Shown: in pieces, positions 1-9,215 of the stretch
Position numbering within the stretch: the first letter of the stretch is position 1
Layout of the letters: each line of letters opens with the position of its first letter
Assembly (NCBI GenBank): GCA_020638975.1
Contig: JACKHN010000029.1
Span: 18,368-82,367, forward strand
DNA: 64,000 nt
Direction of reading: 5' to 3'
DNA from: Planctomycetaceae bacterium
GTDB lineage: Bacteria > Planctomycetota > Planctomycetia > Pirellulales > Pirellulaceae
Notes under the pieces: generated by a model
Seen by the model: the letters and a program-made list of their open reading frames with translations, nothing else
What the model was told of the DNA's origin: nothing
The model's database searches: none
Position numbers and translations under genes: made by a program

Positions 1-2141
1 TCGTCGTCTCTTGTCCTGACGTGCCCTATCGCGGTATCCATTTGTTCGAGAATCCTGGCGGCGGAAAAATTCCTGTATTCAAGCCAGCCGTCACGGTTGG
101 TGATCGACATGGCAATATCAGCGTCTCCTACGTGGATGGTAAGCCTCGCGTGTTGATTCCCGGACACGAGTTGACCAACTTTCGCGATCAGAAGTTCGAA
201 CAGTTGACCAAGGTCTACGACAAGACAAACATTCATCCCAACAAGGTCCGACAGAATCTATGGCGATACGTCGACTACGACGGAGACGGTGCACTCGATC
301 TCATTGTGGGCGTTGGCGACTGGACCGACTACGGTTGGGACAACGCGTACGACGCAGAGGGCAATTGGACCAATGGGCCGTTGCGTGGGTTCGTCTACGT
401 CCTGCGAAACCTCGGCACGAACGACAAGCCCAGTTATGACGAACCGGTAAAAGTCCTGGCCGATGGCAAGCCGGTCGACGTTTATGGTATGCCATCCCCA
501 AACTTCGCGGACTTTGATGGGGATGGTGATCTCGATCTGTTATGCGGCGAGTTCGTCGATAGCTTTAACTACTTCGAGAACGTCGGTTCGAGGACGAAGC
601 CGCAGTATGCGTCAGCGCGCAAGCTCACGCATGACGGTGATCAAATCAAGATGGATTTGCAAATGATTGTCCCGACTGCGATCGATTGGGACAGTGATGG
701 CGACGTAGACTTGATCGTAGGGGACGAGGACGGTCGCGTCGCCTTCGTCGAACACACCGGTCGCGTTGTCGATGGCATTCCGGCTTTCCTGCTGCCGATC
801 TACTTTCGACAAGAAGCTCAATACGCCAAGTTCGGTGCGTTGGTAACACCGGTCAGTGTCGACTGGGACGATGATGGTGATGAAGACCTGATCTGTGGCA
901 ATTCCGCGGGCTACATCGCATGGATCGAGAACTTGGATGGTGGCAATCCGCCCGCTTGGTCGGAGCCACAGTTACTGGCTGCGGACGGCGAGACGATTCG
1001 GATTCAAGCTGGCAGCAACGGTTCGATCCAAGGCCCCTGCGAAGCGAAGTGGGGCTATACGACACTCACGGTTGCCGACTGGGATCACGATGGCCTGCGA
1101 GATCTTGTGGTTAACTCGATTTGGGGCAAAGTGGTTTGGTATCGCAACATCGGAACCGAAGGGACACCGAAGCTCGCTGGAGCGAAGCCGATCGAAGTTG
1201 ATTGGCCTGCCGGTTCGACGCCGCCAAGTCCGGCGTGGAACTGGTGGAAGCCCAGCGGCAACGAATTGAGCACGCAATGGCGGACAACGCCGGTGGTTAT
1301 CGATTTGGACCTCGATGGCTTGAATGACCTCGTCATGCTCGATCACGAAGGATACTTGTCCTTCTTTCGACGCTCGCGTCAAAGCGACGAGTTACGGCTC
1401 GCTCCAGGTGAGCGCATCTTCCATGATTCGACCGGCCAGCCGTTGCGGCTAAACGCAGGTGAGGCCGGGCGAAGCGGACGCCGCAAGTTGTGCTTCGCGG
1501 ATTGGGACGGCGATGGGCGGCTGGACTTGCTCGTCAACAGCACGAGCATTAACTTGCTTCGCAACATCTCGACAAAGGAGAACCCTTGGACCTTCCGCGA
1601 TGAAGGGCTCGTCGATGACACGCGTTTGGCTGGGCACACGACCAGCCCGACGACGGTCGATTGGGACCGCGATGGTCGACCTGACTTAGTCATTGGAGCT
1701 GAGGACGGACACTTGTACTATCGTTCGAACAACTGGCAGGCCGCCAATCGTAGCGAAACCGCCGAGTTGATTCTGGAGACAAGGCATGCTGCGGATGGCG
1801 TACTCGACAACGGGCAACGTGCGTTTGCGAATCGCGACTATGTTTGGTACGACGTGCCAAAAGAACTGCAAGGACGACGAATTGTCCAAACATTTGGAGG
1901 CGAGCCGGCCACGATCACCGTCGAAGCCAAGACGTCGACGGCGATCTTCATGGCGATGTCTGGGTCCTTGCCGAGCAGTGAACTCGCGGACTGGACGAAA
2001 GCCGATGGGTTGGCGTTCGGATACACCGATAGTGGCAAGACTCGAGTGAGTGTCTATCAACGCGAACTTGCGGTCGGCGAAAGGGTTTCGATTCCGCAAG
2101 GAACTTGGACCGGCGGCATCCTGCTTCTATCTGGCGAGTGA
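1..2141 (+). CDS. VCBS/FG-GAP repeat secreted protein, 5' truncated by window edge
   Basis: A GTG at 21 could start the frame, but the frame stays open back to base 3, so the gene very probably begins outside the window. About eight repeats carry a calcium-loop motif of the form DxDxDGxxDLxxG (for example DYDGDGALDL, DFDGDGDLDL, DWDDDGDEDL, DWDRDGRPDL), each followed by a strand ending in an aromatic residue plus RN or EN. This is the pattern of VCBS/FG-GAP beta-propellers, which bind Ca2+ and usually act outside the cell. The last 130 or so residues lack repeats and look like a separate beta-rich domain. Substrate unknown. Signal peptide not visible because the start is missing. Family call is firm; the exact role is not. 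Confidence 0.85.
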   Translation, partial: VVSCPDVPYRGIHLFENPGGGKIPVFKPAVTVGDRHGNISVSYVDGKPRVLIPGHELTNFRDQKFEQLTKVYDKTNIHPNKVRQNLWRYVDYDGDGALDLIVGVGDWTDYGWDNAYDAEGNWTNGPLRGFVYVLRNLGTNDKPSYDEPVKVLADGKPVDVYGMPSPNFADFDGDGDLDLLCGEFVDSFNYFENVGSRTKPQYASARKLTHDGDQIKMDLQMIVPTAIDWDSDGDVDLIVGDEDGRVAFVEHTGRVVDGIPAFLLPIYFRQEAQYAKFGALVTPVSVDWDDDGDEDLICGNSAGYIAWIENLDGGNPPAWSEPQLLAADGETIRIQAGSNGSIQGPCEAKWGYTTLTVADWDHDGLRDLVVNSIWGKVVWYRNIGTEGTPKLAGAKPIEVDWPAGSTPPSPAWNWWKPSGNELSTQWRTTPVVIDLDLDGLNDLVMLDHEGYLSFFRRSRQSDELRLAPGERIFHDSTGQPLRLNAGEAGRSGRRKLCFADWDGDGRLDLLVNSTSINLLRNISTKENPWTFRDEGLVDDTRLAGHTTSPTTVDWDRDGRPDLVIGAEDGHLYYRSNNWQAANRSETAELILETRHAADGVLDNGQRAFANRDYVWYDVPKELQGRRIVQTFGGEPATITVEAKTSTAIFMAMSGSLPSSELADWTKADGLAFGYTDSGKTRVSVYQRELAVGERVSIPQGTWTGGILLLSGE

Positions 2142-2201
2142 GTTGCAAGATACAATAGTCTCTCTTTGGCAAGGAATCACATTGTCGGCGACCTGTGCTC
2201 T

Positions 2202-2208
2202 AGGAGGG
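2202..2208 (+). promoter_or_regulatory. Shine-Dalgarno site that points to an ATT start codon
   Basis: AGGAGGG at 2202-2208 is a near-consensus ribosome binding site. With AGGAGG as the core, the spacer to ATT at 2216 is 8 bases, which is ideal. No ATG, GTG or TTG lies in frame between this site and the first Cys of the zinc ribbon that follows. Confidence 0.55.
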
Positions 2209-2215
2209 CGTTCCC

Positions 2216-2485
2216 ATTTATACATGCAGCGAATGCGATCGCCAGTTCAACAGGTATGATACGCCCGGGAAATGCCCGGTGTGTGGCGAATGGGAGAAAC
2301 TGGAATGCGATTCGTGCGGCTATAAGGGCGGCGCCAAACCGTTCTTCGATGCGGGATGCAAGTGCCCCAAATGCGGGCACAAAGTCCGTGTATCGGGAGC
2401 CGAGTTCAATCCTTGGCTGATCGTGGCCATCGTGGCCACGGCTTGCGTTATTGGCGGGGCAGTCTGTTTGTTCGCACTGAGTTAA
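2216..2485 (+). CDS. Small double zinc-ribbon protein with C-terminal membrane segment
   Basis: Reading from ATT at 2216 gives (M)YTCSECDRQFN..CPVCG, then CDSCGYKGG..CKCPKCGHKVRV: two CxxC pairs in each ribbon, so two intact zinc-binding ribbons, followed by one hydrophobic segment near residues 66-86. A later GTG at 2279 would remove half of the first ribbon, so it is an unlikely start. The in-frame stop TAG at 2201-2203 limits the gene on the left. About 89 residues, probably anchored in the cytoplasmic membrane with the ribbons inside. Small zinc-ribbon/TM proteins of this kind are common and uncharacterised. It may be cotranscribed with the propeller gene 74 bases upstream. The start codon could be a genuine ATT or a one-base error for ATG. 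Confidence 0.65.
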   Translation: MYTCSECDRQFNRYDTPGKCPVCGEWEKLECDSCGYKGGAKPFFDAGCKCPKCGHKVRVSGAEFNPWLIVAIVATACVIGGAVCLFALS

Positions 2486-2524
2486 ATTAACTCCATCCGC
2501 AAGCTACCGCGAACCCAACTGCAA

Positions 2525-5500
2525 TTATTCAAGGTTGAAAAGTTCGACCTCGAACAAGATATTCTCATCGGCATCCGCGAGACCAGCGAACCATTCTTCA
2601 CGGGCACTCGGCGCGTTCGCTACGGCGACGATTGAAAAAGGCTCGACGCGAGCTGCTTCTTTTGCCTGACGCATAGTCTGGCCCATGATCGAGCCGACTT
2701 GACGATCGTCTCCATCTTTCTGGAGTGGCAGTATCAAAGAGGGCGCGATTGCCGCCGATGAATCAATCGTCTCATCGACCTCGGATGACTCCCCTTCGCC
2801 AGAACCTCGGTTGTTGATGAAGTTGATAACGATCAATACGTCGAGCGGTGTGATGAACGAGTCGCCATTCACGTCAAAGTAAGGCGGCGGCGTGCCTTCC
2901 GGAGGCGGCAGCGGTAAACGACCCGATGGGTCGCGGAAACGCGGGTTGTTTAGTTCGTTAATAAGGAGCAACACGTCGAGAGGCACGACGAAGCCACTAT
3001 TGTCGACGTCGCGTGGGTTCGCAGTGTTTTGCCATACTTTGCCGTCTTCGCCAATACTCACTAGGAACGTGCGAGTGAAAGCACCGCCATCCGCTTCCCG
3101 CACCGTGACTGCCACTAATGCAGATCCCGGCTCAGTCGCAATCGGTGCTAGGGTCAAAGTTCCCGTCAGGCTGGGCGACGAATACGTCACGATCGGATCA
3201 GGCAGGATGTCGTGGTTATTGCTCGTAGCAGTAATCGAAAGAACTTCGTTGCCTTCATCGCCATCGGTGATTCCCGAGAGATGGATATCGTGCGATGTGA
3301 TGGTCGTGTCGAGAATGACTGCAGGGATGCGGTCCAATGTCGGCGGATCATCAATTTGAATGACCGTGATCACCGCATTCTCTTGAACCGTGCTGAAGGC
3401 TGAAGTGCCTCCAGTGACCGTGGTGTCAGCAGTTCCGCCAGCAGTCCCTGTCGATTGATCCCAAGCCCGGAATGAAAACGATGCGGTACCATGAAAATTC
3501 GCGTTGGGAACGAATCGTACTCGCCGTTGCGCTGACAGCAGCAAAGCGGACGTTGGCGATGCCGTGATCGTCGTCCACGACGTTGTATCAACGCCATGCT
3601 GCCAGACACCATTCGCGTTATCGACGGCGACGATTGCGATACCACCGATCAACGGCCCATCAATGTCCGTGATCGCGCCAGTTTGTACGATGGCGCTGAC
3701 GGTGTCGCCGACGGAGTTCACTTTATCTTCGTCGATCGCGGTCAGGACATGATTGGCACTCGGGTCGAGAACGGGAGCGTCGTTGACTCCTTGGACCGTA
3801 AGAGTTGCGGTTACGATATTGAAACTGAAGGCGCTGGTGCCGCCACTCGCAGAAGTATCGTGTTCGGTGCCTGCCGTCCCGACCGTCTGGTCCCAGGCAC
3901 GGAAGCGAAGCGTAGCGGTCCCACTGAAGTCTGGGTTGGGAACAAATCGCAGGCGGGCAGTGGACGCGAGCAATCGGGCCTGCGGTGTGCTCACCACACC
4001 GAAATCGAGCCAATCGTCCGCGACTTTATACTGCCAAGTTCCATTGCCGGTGCTTGTTCCTACGACTGCGATCGACTTTAAGGAGACGCCATCGGGATCT
4101 ACAATCGAACCGTCACGTACGACCGACGCAACTAGGTTGCCCGCAGGATCTGCCGTATCTTCAACGACCGGAGAAAACACGGGAGTCGGTGTCGCGCTCA
4201 AGATCGGAGCATCGTTCACGGACGTGAGGGTCACCGTCGCCGTCGCGGTTGGGCTGTTCGAAACGCCGTCGTTCACGATCGCGGTAATAAGTCGAGCGGT
4301 TAGTACGGGGGCATTCGAAGCATTGCGGTACTGAAGGGTGCGAAGCACGGTCTGATACACCGAGGCCGAGGCACTTCCCGTTAATGTCAGCTTCCCAAGT
4401 GTCGGATTGTAGCTGGAAGTGAGTCCAGAAGAACCGACGGTCACACTTAGCGATTCATCAACACCATTCATCAAGTTCGTGATCGTAATCGACGCCGAAG
4501 CAAGCGACGCGTCGTCACTTACGATCAAGTCGGTATCGACGATCGTTACCGGCGGTTGATCTTCCGTGAAGGCGGCTTGGAAGTTCAGACCGCTGTCGTT
4601 ATCGCCGTTTAAGTCCAAACGTGGCGGCGGGTTTTCGATGGCGAGCGAAGCTGCACCTTGCGTATAGACTCGGAACGGTTTGCCTTCGAAGTTGACCGGA
4701 GCGATCTCAGTCCAACCGGTACCGATCGTCACCAAGTCGCCCAAGTCGCGTCGAACGATCAAGCGATTCGACGTATCCGACAGATTGAGGACTTCACGCA
4801 CGCCGCCAATGACGAGGGTGTTGTTTCCCGTACCTGTGATGTCAATCTGTTCGATGCCAGTGATTCGATTATTCGGAATGGCGGAAAGATCGAGCGTCAG
4901 CCCAGCCGCTTCGAGTCGCAGCGTGTCTACTCCGCGACCACCTGCGACCTGGCGGAAGGTCAAGTCGGATACGCCGAGGATGTCGTTGCCTTGCCCACCA
5001 CGTAACACATCCGGACCGCCCGCACCGTGAAGCAAGTCGTTTCCTTGCGCGCCAATCAACGCATCGGCACCAGTCGTTCCCGTTAGGTCACTGTCGCCTT
5101 CGGTACCAACGATCGGCTGTTTGCCGCGAAAGTCTCGTCCAAAGAGTACATACGAACGGCCCGCCGAACCGGAATAGGGATACGATGAAGGCGCACCGAT
5201 CAACACGTCGTCGAAGCCATCGCCGTTGATGTCGCCTGCGGCCGAGACGGAGTATCCACTGCGGTCGAGAAATCGGTCGCCAATCAGCCTCATCCCTTGG
5301 TCGTCGGTCAGGGTGGCGAGCGTTAATCCGTTAGCAAACCCACCAGGACGACCAAAGATCAGATACGACTCGCCCACTCCGGAAGAACTGCTGCTGTCGG
5401 CGTAGGGCGCTCCGATAATCAGGTCAGAAAAGCCGTCGCCGTCTACATCGCCTGCGGAACTCACCGAGAAACCAGCGTAGTCAACTCCATCAACGCCTGC

Positions 5501-5998
5501 GACAACGGTCCCATCAATTCCTGTAATGCTGAAGCCGTTTCCGGATCCGTCGAGCGACCTCAAATTGATCGAGGCACTGAAGCCGCTTGCTTTACCGTAG
5601 ATCACGTAGGCAACACCTGATCCTGCTGGATTGGCGGTGTCGTAGTCCCAAGGGTTATTGCGATCGCCGGGCGCGCCGACAAGCAGATCGTCGAAGCCAT
5701 CGCCGTTAAAGTCGCCAGCGGAACTGATTGAAAAACCGGCGCGTTCATGAGGCAGGCCACCATTCACACGAAAGCCGTTCGTCCCGTCAAGTTGATTGAC
5801 GCCCTGTGCTGGATTCGTGCCGCCGAAGATGATGTAGCCCGTTCCCGCACCGACGAGACCGCTGGGGTCCGCGTACGGAGAACTCACCGCGAGATCGTCG
5901 AAACCATCACCGTTTAAGTCGCCGACTGAGTTGACCGCCGTGCCGAGGTGATCGCTTGCGGCCAATCCAAATAGCTGGAAAGCTTTCACCGTTTCCAC
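2525..5998 (-). CDS. Large secreted FG-GAP / cadherin-like / dockerin-type protein (main intact frame)
   Basis: 1157 residues. The N-terminal third holds integrin-alpha-type FG-GAP repeats, each with SVSSAGDxNGDGFDDLLIGAP or close variants. Next come glycine-rich RTX-like turns (GADALIGAQGNDLLHG), then several cadherin-like or bacterial Ig-like modules with VNDAPVLD signatures. Near the C-terminus are two dockerin-like Ca-binding halves, DVDNSGFVVPLDVLLLINEL and DVNGDSFITPLDVLIVINFI, typical of planctomycete exported proteins. Expected outside the cell, in adhesion or surface assembly; no enzyme motif seen. The GTG at 5998 is not the natural start: the FG-GAP array continues upstream in shifted frames (see 5999-6780), so this frame is the 3' part of a longer gene of about 4.25 kb. 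Confidence 0.85.
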   Translation of the reverse strand: METVKAFQLFGLAASDHLGTAVNSVGDLNGDGFDDLAVSSPYADPSGLVGAGTGYIIFGGTNPAQGVNQLDGTNGFRVNGGLPHERAGFSISSAGDFNGDGFDDLLVGAPGDRNNPWDYDTANPAGSGVAYVIYGKASGFSASINLRSLDGSGNGFSITGIDGTVVAGVDGVDYAGFSVSSAGDVDGDGFSDLIIGAPYADSSSSSGVGESYLIFGRPGGFANGLTLATLTDDQGMRLIGDRFLDRSGYSVSAAGDINGDGFDDVLIGAPSSYPYSGSAGRSYVLFGRDFRGKQPIVGTEGDSDLTGTTGADALIGAQGNDLLHGAGGPDVLRGGQGNDILGVSDLTFRQVAGGRGVDTLRLEAAGLTLDLSAIPNNRITGIEQIDITGTGNNTLVIGGVREVLNLSDTSNRLIVRRDLGDLVTIGTGWTEIAPVNFEGKPFRVYTQGAASLAIENPPPRLDLNGDNDSGLNFQAAFTEDQPPVTIVDTDLIVSDDASLASASITITNLMNGVDESLSVTVGSSGLTSSYNPTLGKLTLTGSASASVYQTVLRTLQYRNASNAPVLTARLITAIVNDGVSNSPTATATVTLTSVNDAPILSATPTPVFSPVVEDTADPAGNLVASVVRDGSIVDPDGVSLKSIAVVGTSTGNGTWQYKVADDWLDFGVVSTPQARLLASTARLRFVPNPDFSGTATLRFRAWDQTVGTAGTEHDTSASGGTSAFSFNIVTATLTVQGVNDAPVLDPSANHVLTAIDEDKVNSVGDTVSAIVQTGAITDIDGPLIGGIAIVAVDNANGVWQHGVDTTSWTTITASPTSALLLSAQRRVRFVPNANFHGTASFSFRAWDQSTGTAGGTADTTVTGGTSAFSTVQENAVITVIQIDDPPTLDRIPAVILDTTITSHDIHLSGITDGDEGNEVLSITATSNNHDILPDPIVTYSSPSLTGTLTLAPIATEPGSALVAVTVREADGGAFTRTFLVSIGEDGKVWQNTANPRDVDNSGFVVPLDVLLLINELNNPRFRDPSGRLPLPPPEGTPPPYFDVNGDSFITPLDVLIVINFINNRGSGEGESSEVDETIDSSAAIAPSLILPLQKDGDDRQVGSIMGQTMRQAKEAARVEPFSIVAVANAPSAREEWFAGLADADENILFEVELFNLE

Positions 5999-6780
5999 TC
6001 AACTCCTACAAATTCACGGTTGGCGAGAAGGCCGTCCTTTTTCCATAAACGACATAGGGCTTTTCCGATTCTTACCGTTACGGAGAGGTCGTCGACAGGA
6101 GTTCCCACCAGGAAATCATCGAAGCCATCGCCATTATCGTCCTCGGCGTCGACCGATTCACCCAGATCGATCATATTCAGTAAGCCTTTTAACAAGAATC
6201 CGTTCGTGCCATTCAAGCTGGTTAGCTAGCAGTGTTGCCACAAACACGAGATAGGCTTTGCCCTGTTCCTAGCTGCGTGCCCGACGCGGTGTTTGATCTG
6301 CATAGGGCGCCCTGATGATGAAGCTTCCGGAAGCCGTCCCGCACCGTCTCCGGCGCTGCTGAGAAGCCCATGTGGTCCGCGGCGTTCAAACCGGAATAAA
6401 GCCACTTCGCCATCCGCCGCCGATGTTGGGAGTGGAGCGTAATGTCCGAGGAACCCAAACGATTTCCATTAAAATGACGTAGTAACCCGCCAGTTCCAGC
6501 CGGAAAACTGGGAGCGACAGGGGCTCCAATCAACAGGTCGTCGTACCCATCCGCATTGATGTCCCCTGCGTTGCTGGACCGAGGAACCAGTCTGGTCTTT
6601 GGAGGAATGACACTGCAGTACAAAGCCCCGGCGAATCGGAAGCACCACCGTCTCGCAGCGCCTGGCGAGTGGCAGCACGGTCATTAATCCAGGTCTCGAG
6701 AGGCTCGAGGAGCAACTGTCGAACACCCTGTGAGAGAGGAGCGCGGCAAGCTGTTTTTGCCTTCTGTTTTCGTCGTTTTG
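5999..6780 (-). pseudogene. Frameshifted 5' end of the FG-GAP protein gene
   Basis: Further FG-GAP repeats can be read here, but only by changing frame: NADGYDDLLIGAPVAPSF (about 6480-6570), GLNAADHMGFS (about 6370-6400) and DDNGDGFDDFLVGTPVDDL (about 6090-6150). Upstream of them, at about 6690-6780, one frame reads KRRKQKAK followed by RQLLLEPLET. A basic stretch followed by LEPLE is the usual N-terminus of planctomycete exported giants, so this is probably the true start region. No clean start codon is left in that frame. The breaks look like single-base gains or losses. They may be sequence errors rather than decay, because neighbouring unrelated genes show the same damage. Confidence 0.7.
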
Positions 6781-7199
6781 AATAGGGATTCAGCTGCCAA
6801 ACACAGTGGCGACTTCAACTAGGTAAGCAATTCACCACTTATGGTAATTGGCACCTGATCCTGCATTAATGAATTCTGCGCGACGCTAGAGCCCACTTTT
6901 TAGGGTGGCAGGTAGCGATTATGCTGGAAGAGTTGGGCTGCTTCCGTGACCATTGTAGAGGCCAACATGCAACGCCACACTTGTCGGCCTGGTTCCACAT
7001 TAACGATCCTGATTGGTGATCGATGCCGACGCCACGGCAGAGTTAGCGAGAACCATAACCAAAAGCAGGGCCGCCAGGGTTCAGGGTCGTCATCGCCCCT
7101 GCCCTAAATTTCGCCGATGAAAAGACGCTTTCCTCAAAGTGATAGATGTCGAATCGCGAATCGCACTCGCCGAGTGTTTAATCCTGTCACGGTCGCCTT
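6781..7199. other. Intergenic, no gene recognised
   Basis: No frame on either strand shows recognisable protein sequence. It lies upstream of the FG-GAP gene on the minus strand, so a promoter for that gene is expected here, but no convincing -35/-10 pair was found. The stretch lies inside the indel-rich zone, so its sequence may be unreliable. Confidence 0.4.
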
Positions 7200-7493
7200 C
7201 AAGCGAGCGTGACTTGGCGAGCGTGTTGGGAGCAACCTTCGCGTTGCTCGGTCACTTCTTTCACCCGTGACGAAGGTGATATCCATGGCGACGAGTCTTC
7301 AAGGAACGGAGCGTCAACGACTCGAGCTTTCATACCTTCGTCATCGGCGACGATGTTTTGAAACCTCGTAGTGGGCGTCCTGTTGCCGCAACGCGGCGGC
7401 AACCGCACGGCCTTTGGACGCGTCGCCCTCGGCAAACAAGACAAAAGCCAGGTCTCGCGCCACTGATAGAGATCGTTTTCTAAACAAGGACAT
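7200..7493 (-). pseudogene. Frameshifted small gene, possibly RraB-domain protein
   Basis: From ATG at 7493 the frame reads MSLFRKRSLSVARDLAFVLF, then AEGDASKGRAVAAALRQQ and YEVS before a premature stop. In a second frame it goes on with ADDEGMKARVVDAPFLEDSS, and a third gives DITFVT. A short beta-alpha-beta unit with an (A)AAALR helix followed by a YEV strand resembles RraB-type proteins, known in Escherichia coli as inhibitors of RNase E, but the match is by eye only. The start lies 3 bases after the TAA (7497-7499) that should end the zinc-ribbon gene upstream. At least two indels are needed to restore one frame. Confidence 0.35.
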
Positions 7494-7496
7494 TGT

Positions 7497-7727
7497 TTAC
7501 CGCCATTCGTCGTCGAAGTCAGCTCCACTTTGCCAAGTGCGTCAATCGCAGTCAACATGTTATCGCGTTCTTCCCGGCTCGCCCAGACGGACTCGTCCTG
7601 CTCCAGGCGAACTTCGTAGTCGCCTTCATGCATGTAGTCGCCATGGCCACAAAATGGGCATACCGGAGATCCACATCAGCGACACAGGGGATAAGGTTTG
7701 TCGTCGACAGTAAAAGACTGATGGCAT
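7497..7727 (-). pseudogene. Frameshifted small zinc-ribbon protein downstream of proC
   Basis: ATG at 7727 is preceded by AGGAAGG with a 7-base spacer and lies about 25 bases after the proC stop, so it was built as the next gene of that operon. The text reads MPSVFYCRR, then PLCR, CGSPVCPFCGHGDYMHEGDY, EVRLEQDESVWASREERD and MLTAIDALGK, and in another frame FDDEWR before TAA at 7497. Several CxxC-like pairs suggest a zinc ribbon followed by a helical tail. A stop and at least two frame changes interrupt it. The intact ribosome binding site and clear residual coding make sequence error as likely as real decay. Function unknown. Confidence 0.4.
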
Positions 7728-7752
7728 AGCATGACCTTCCTGATTTGCCTTC

Positions 7753-8554
7753 TTAAGACCGACCCAACCCCTGAGAACGCTTCGTCGCGGCATCGACCGC
7801 ATCGATCAAGGTAACGCAGCCCGAGTCGCTCTAACACTTGCAGACTCCAGTGATCGTCGCCACCCGGACTGGCGTGACACGACTTTGAGGACGCCAGATG
7901 TTCGCCGGTCGAGATCACCATTTGCGCGGCTCCTATTACTGTTGTAAGCGCCAATGCTGTCGCCGGAGGCAAACCTGCTCGACGCCACCGTCGCTGGAGC
8001 CGCTTCGATCATAAGAGCAACGTGTTTGACCGTTCCGAAAAGCCCGTTACGGCGTCGAGTTGCGATTCTGGCACTTGAAAAGCGATGCCAATTGATCCCA
8101 TTAAGCGCCCGACTAGTTCACCATCGGCAGCGGAAGCACCCGCGCCAAGCGAGTAACCAGCAGCTCCCGCACCCACCAGACAAGGTGTGTTCGGCATGAC
8201 TCGGACGATACGCTCGGTCTTCAAACCTTTGCAGAGCGCTGTCAACGGCGTGCCTGCAATGATAGAAATGAACAGGGTTTGACCGACTTTCGCTTTCGCT
8301 AACTCCCGCATCACGTCAGCAATGCTTTGTGGCTTCACTGCAAGGATGACGACGTCAGCGGCTTTGACCACAGCCTGATTTGAAGCGGCAATCTGACTGC
8401 CAGGCACGAGTTCCGCGAACCGTGTCGCAGCTTCTTGGAACGGATCGAAAGCCACGACACCGTCCGCTCGCACAAGTTCCGCAGCCACGAAACCACGAGC
8501 CAACGCAGTTGCCATCTGACCGGCTCCGATAAAGCCGATTGACATCTTCTCCAT
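7753..8554 (-). pseudogene. proC: Pyrroline-5-carboxylate reductase, frameshifted in its C-terminal third
   Basis: ProC makes L-proline from pyrroline-5-carboxylate with NAD(P)H. The intact part (8009-8554) has the Rossmann motif GFIGAGQMA near residue 8, VILAVKPQ, SIIAGTPL and RVMPNTPCLVGAGAAGYS, all ProC hallmarks. The frame then breaks at about 8035, where GLSGSGPAY is expected but GFSERSNTLLL and a stop appear. Downstream, MIEA, then PATALALTTVIGAAQMVIST, and finally TLIDAVDAATKRSQ are legible in three different frames, ending at TAA 7753-7755. At least four single-base changes are needed to restore the gene, several in short runs of one base. As printed, the catalytic dimerisation domain is lost. 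ATG at 8545 is an alternative start. Confidence 0.8.
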
Positions 8555-8663
8555 CCAACTCTCCGACTCACAAGACGCTTCGGTGGCGTAATCCCACAGC
8601 GTTTCATGCTACGTCAAAGATTCGATCGCGACAATGAGAAGGCCGCGTCCTGGATCAGGCGTC

Positions 8664-8757
8664 TAGAGCGGTCTACGGGTAAGTGTAGCGTTGTTTCGTC
8701 AAGATTCCCTGGGAACTAGATCGTCACAGCCGCTACACGTCCGTGCGACTCGCACTA
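8664..8757. repeat. 94-bp dispersed palindromic repeat, uninterrupted copy
   Basis: The segment starts TAGAGCGGTC and ends with the perfect hairpin GTGCGACTCGCAC followed by TA. It matches 60281-60481 once the 100-bp insert in that copy is removed, with about 14 differences over 94 positions. Its right edge supplies the TAG stop of the minus-strand gene 8755-9030. It lies between that gene and proC and could act as a terminator or mRNA 3' end structure. Confidence 0.8.
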
Positions 8758-9030
8758 ATTCAATACGACGGGACCGCATTCGGCGTACAATCCAGCCAAT
8801 TCCGCTTCGAGTTCCCGCTGAAGAGATGCGGAATCGACTTTAACGGTTGGCTCAAACGTGCCGTGAGGCATTGATCTTGAGTCCGCGATTTCAAAGCTGA
8901 TTCGACGAATCGCGGCAGCGGTGGCTCGATCCGTCAGTGTGTGCCTTGCTCGAATTGAATTTGTTTCGTCGGGAGTGCAGGCGGACTCCAGTTCAATGAC
9001 ACCGACGATGCGGTGGCTCGCATACGGCAT
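8755..9030 (-). CDS. Small protein of unknown function downstream of the ATP synthase operon
   Basis: 91 residues, no signal peptide or membrane segment, no motif recognised. The sequence alternates short hydrophobic strands and charged stretches (HRIVGVIELESA, AIRRISFEIAD, RELEAELAGLY), so a small folded cytoplasmic protein is plausible. It lies about 185 bases beyond atpC on the same strand. Its stop codon is formed by the dispersed repeat that begins there. There is no independent proof that it is translated; support is the start position, length and protein-like composition. Confidence 0.45.
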   Translation of the reverse strand: MPYASHRIVGVIELESACTPDETNSIRARHTLTDRATAAAIRRISFEIADSRSMPHGTFEPTVKVDSASLQRELEAELAGLYAECGPVVLN

Positions 9031-9215
9031 AGGTGACGTCCTAAGAAAGAAAGTTGCTGGGACGCGATGAAGACTAGCTATTTTCTTCGGCTGGCCATTC
9101 AGTGAACTGGAACGATTGGAGAGGGCCGGCGAACGAATCAGCCAAGCATGCGAACACGGATACGCTCTAGACGGAATGGAACGGTCGTGCCGTTGTCGAC
9201 ACGACGGCTCGCCAC

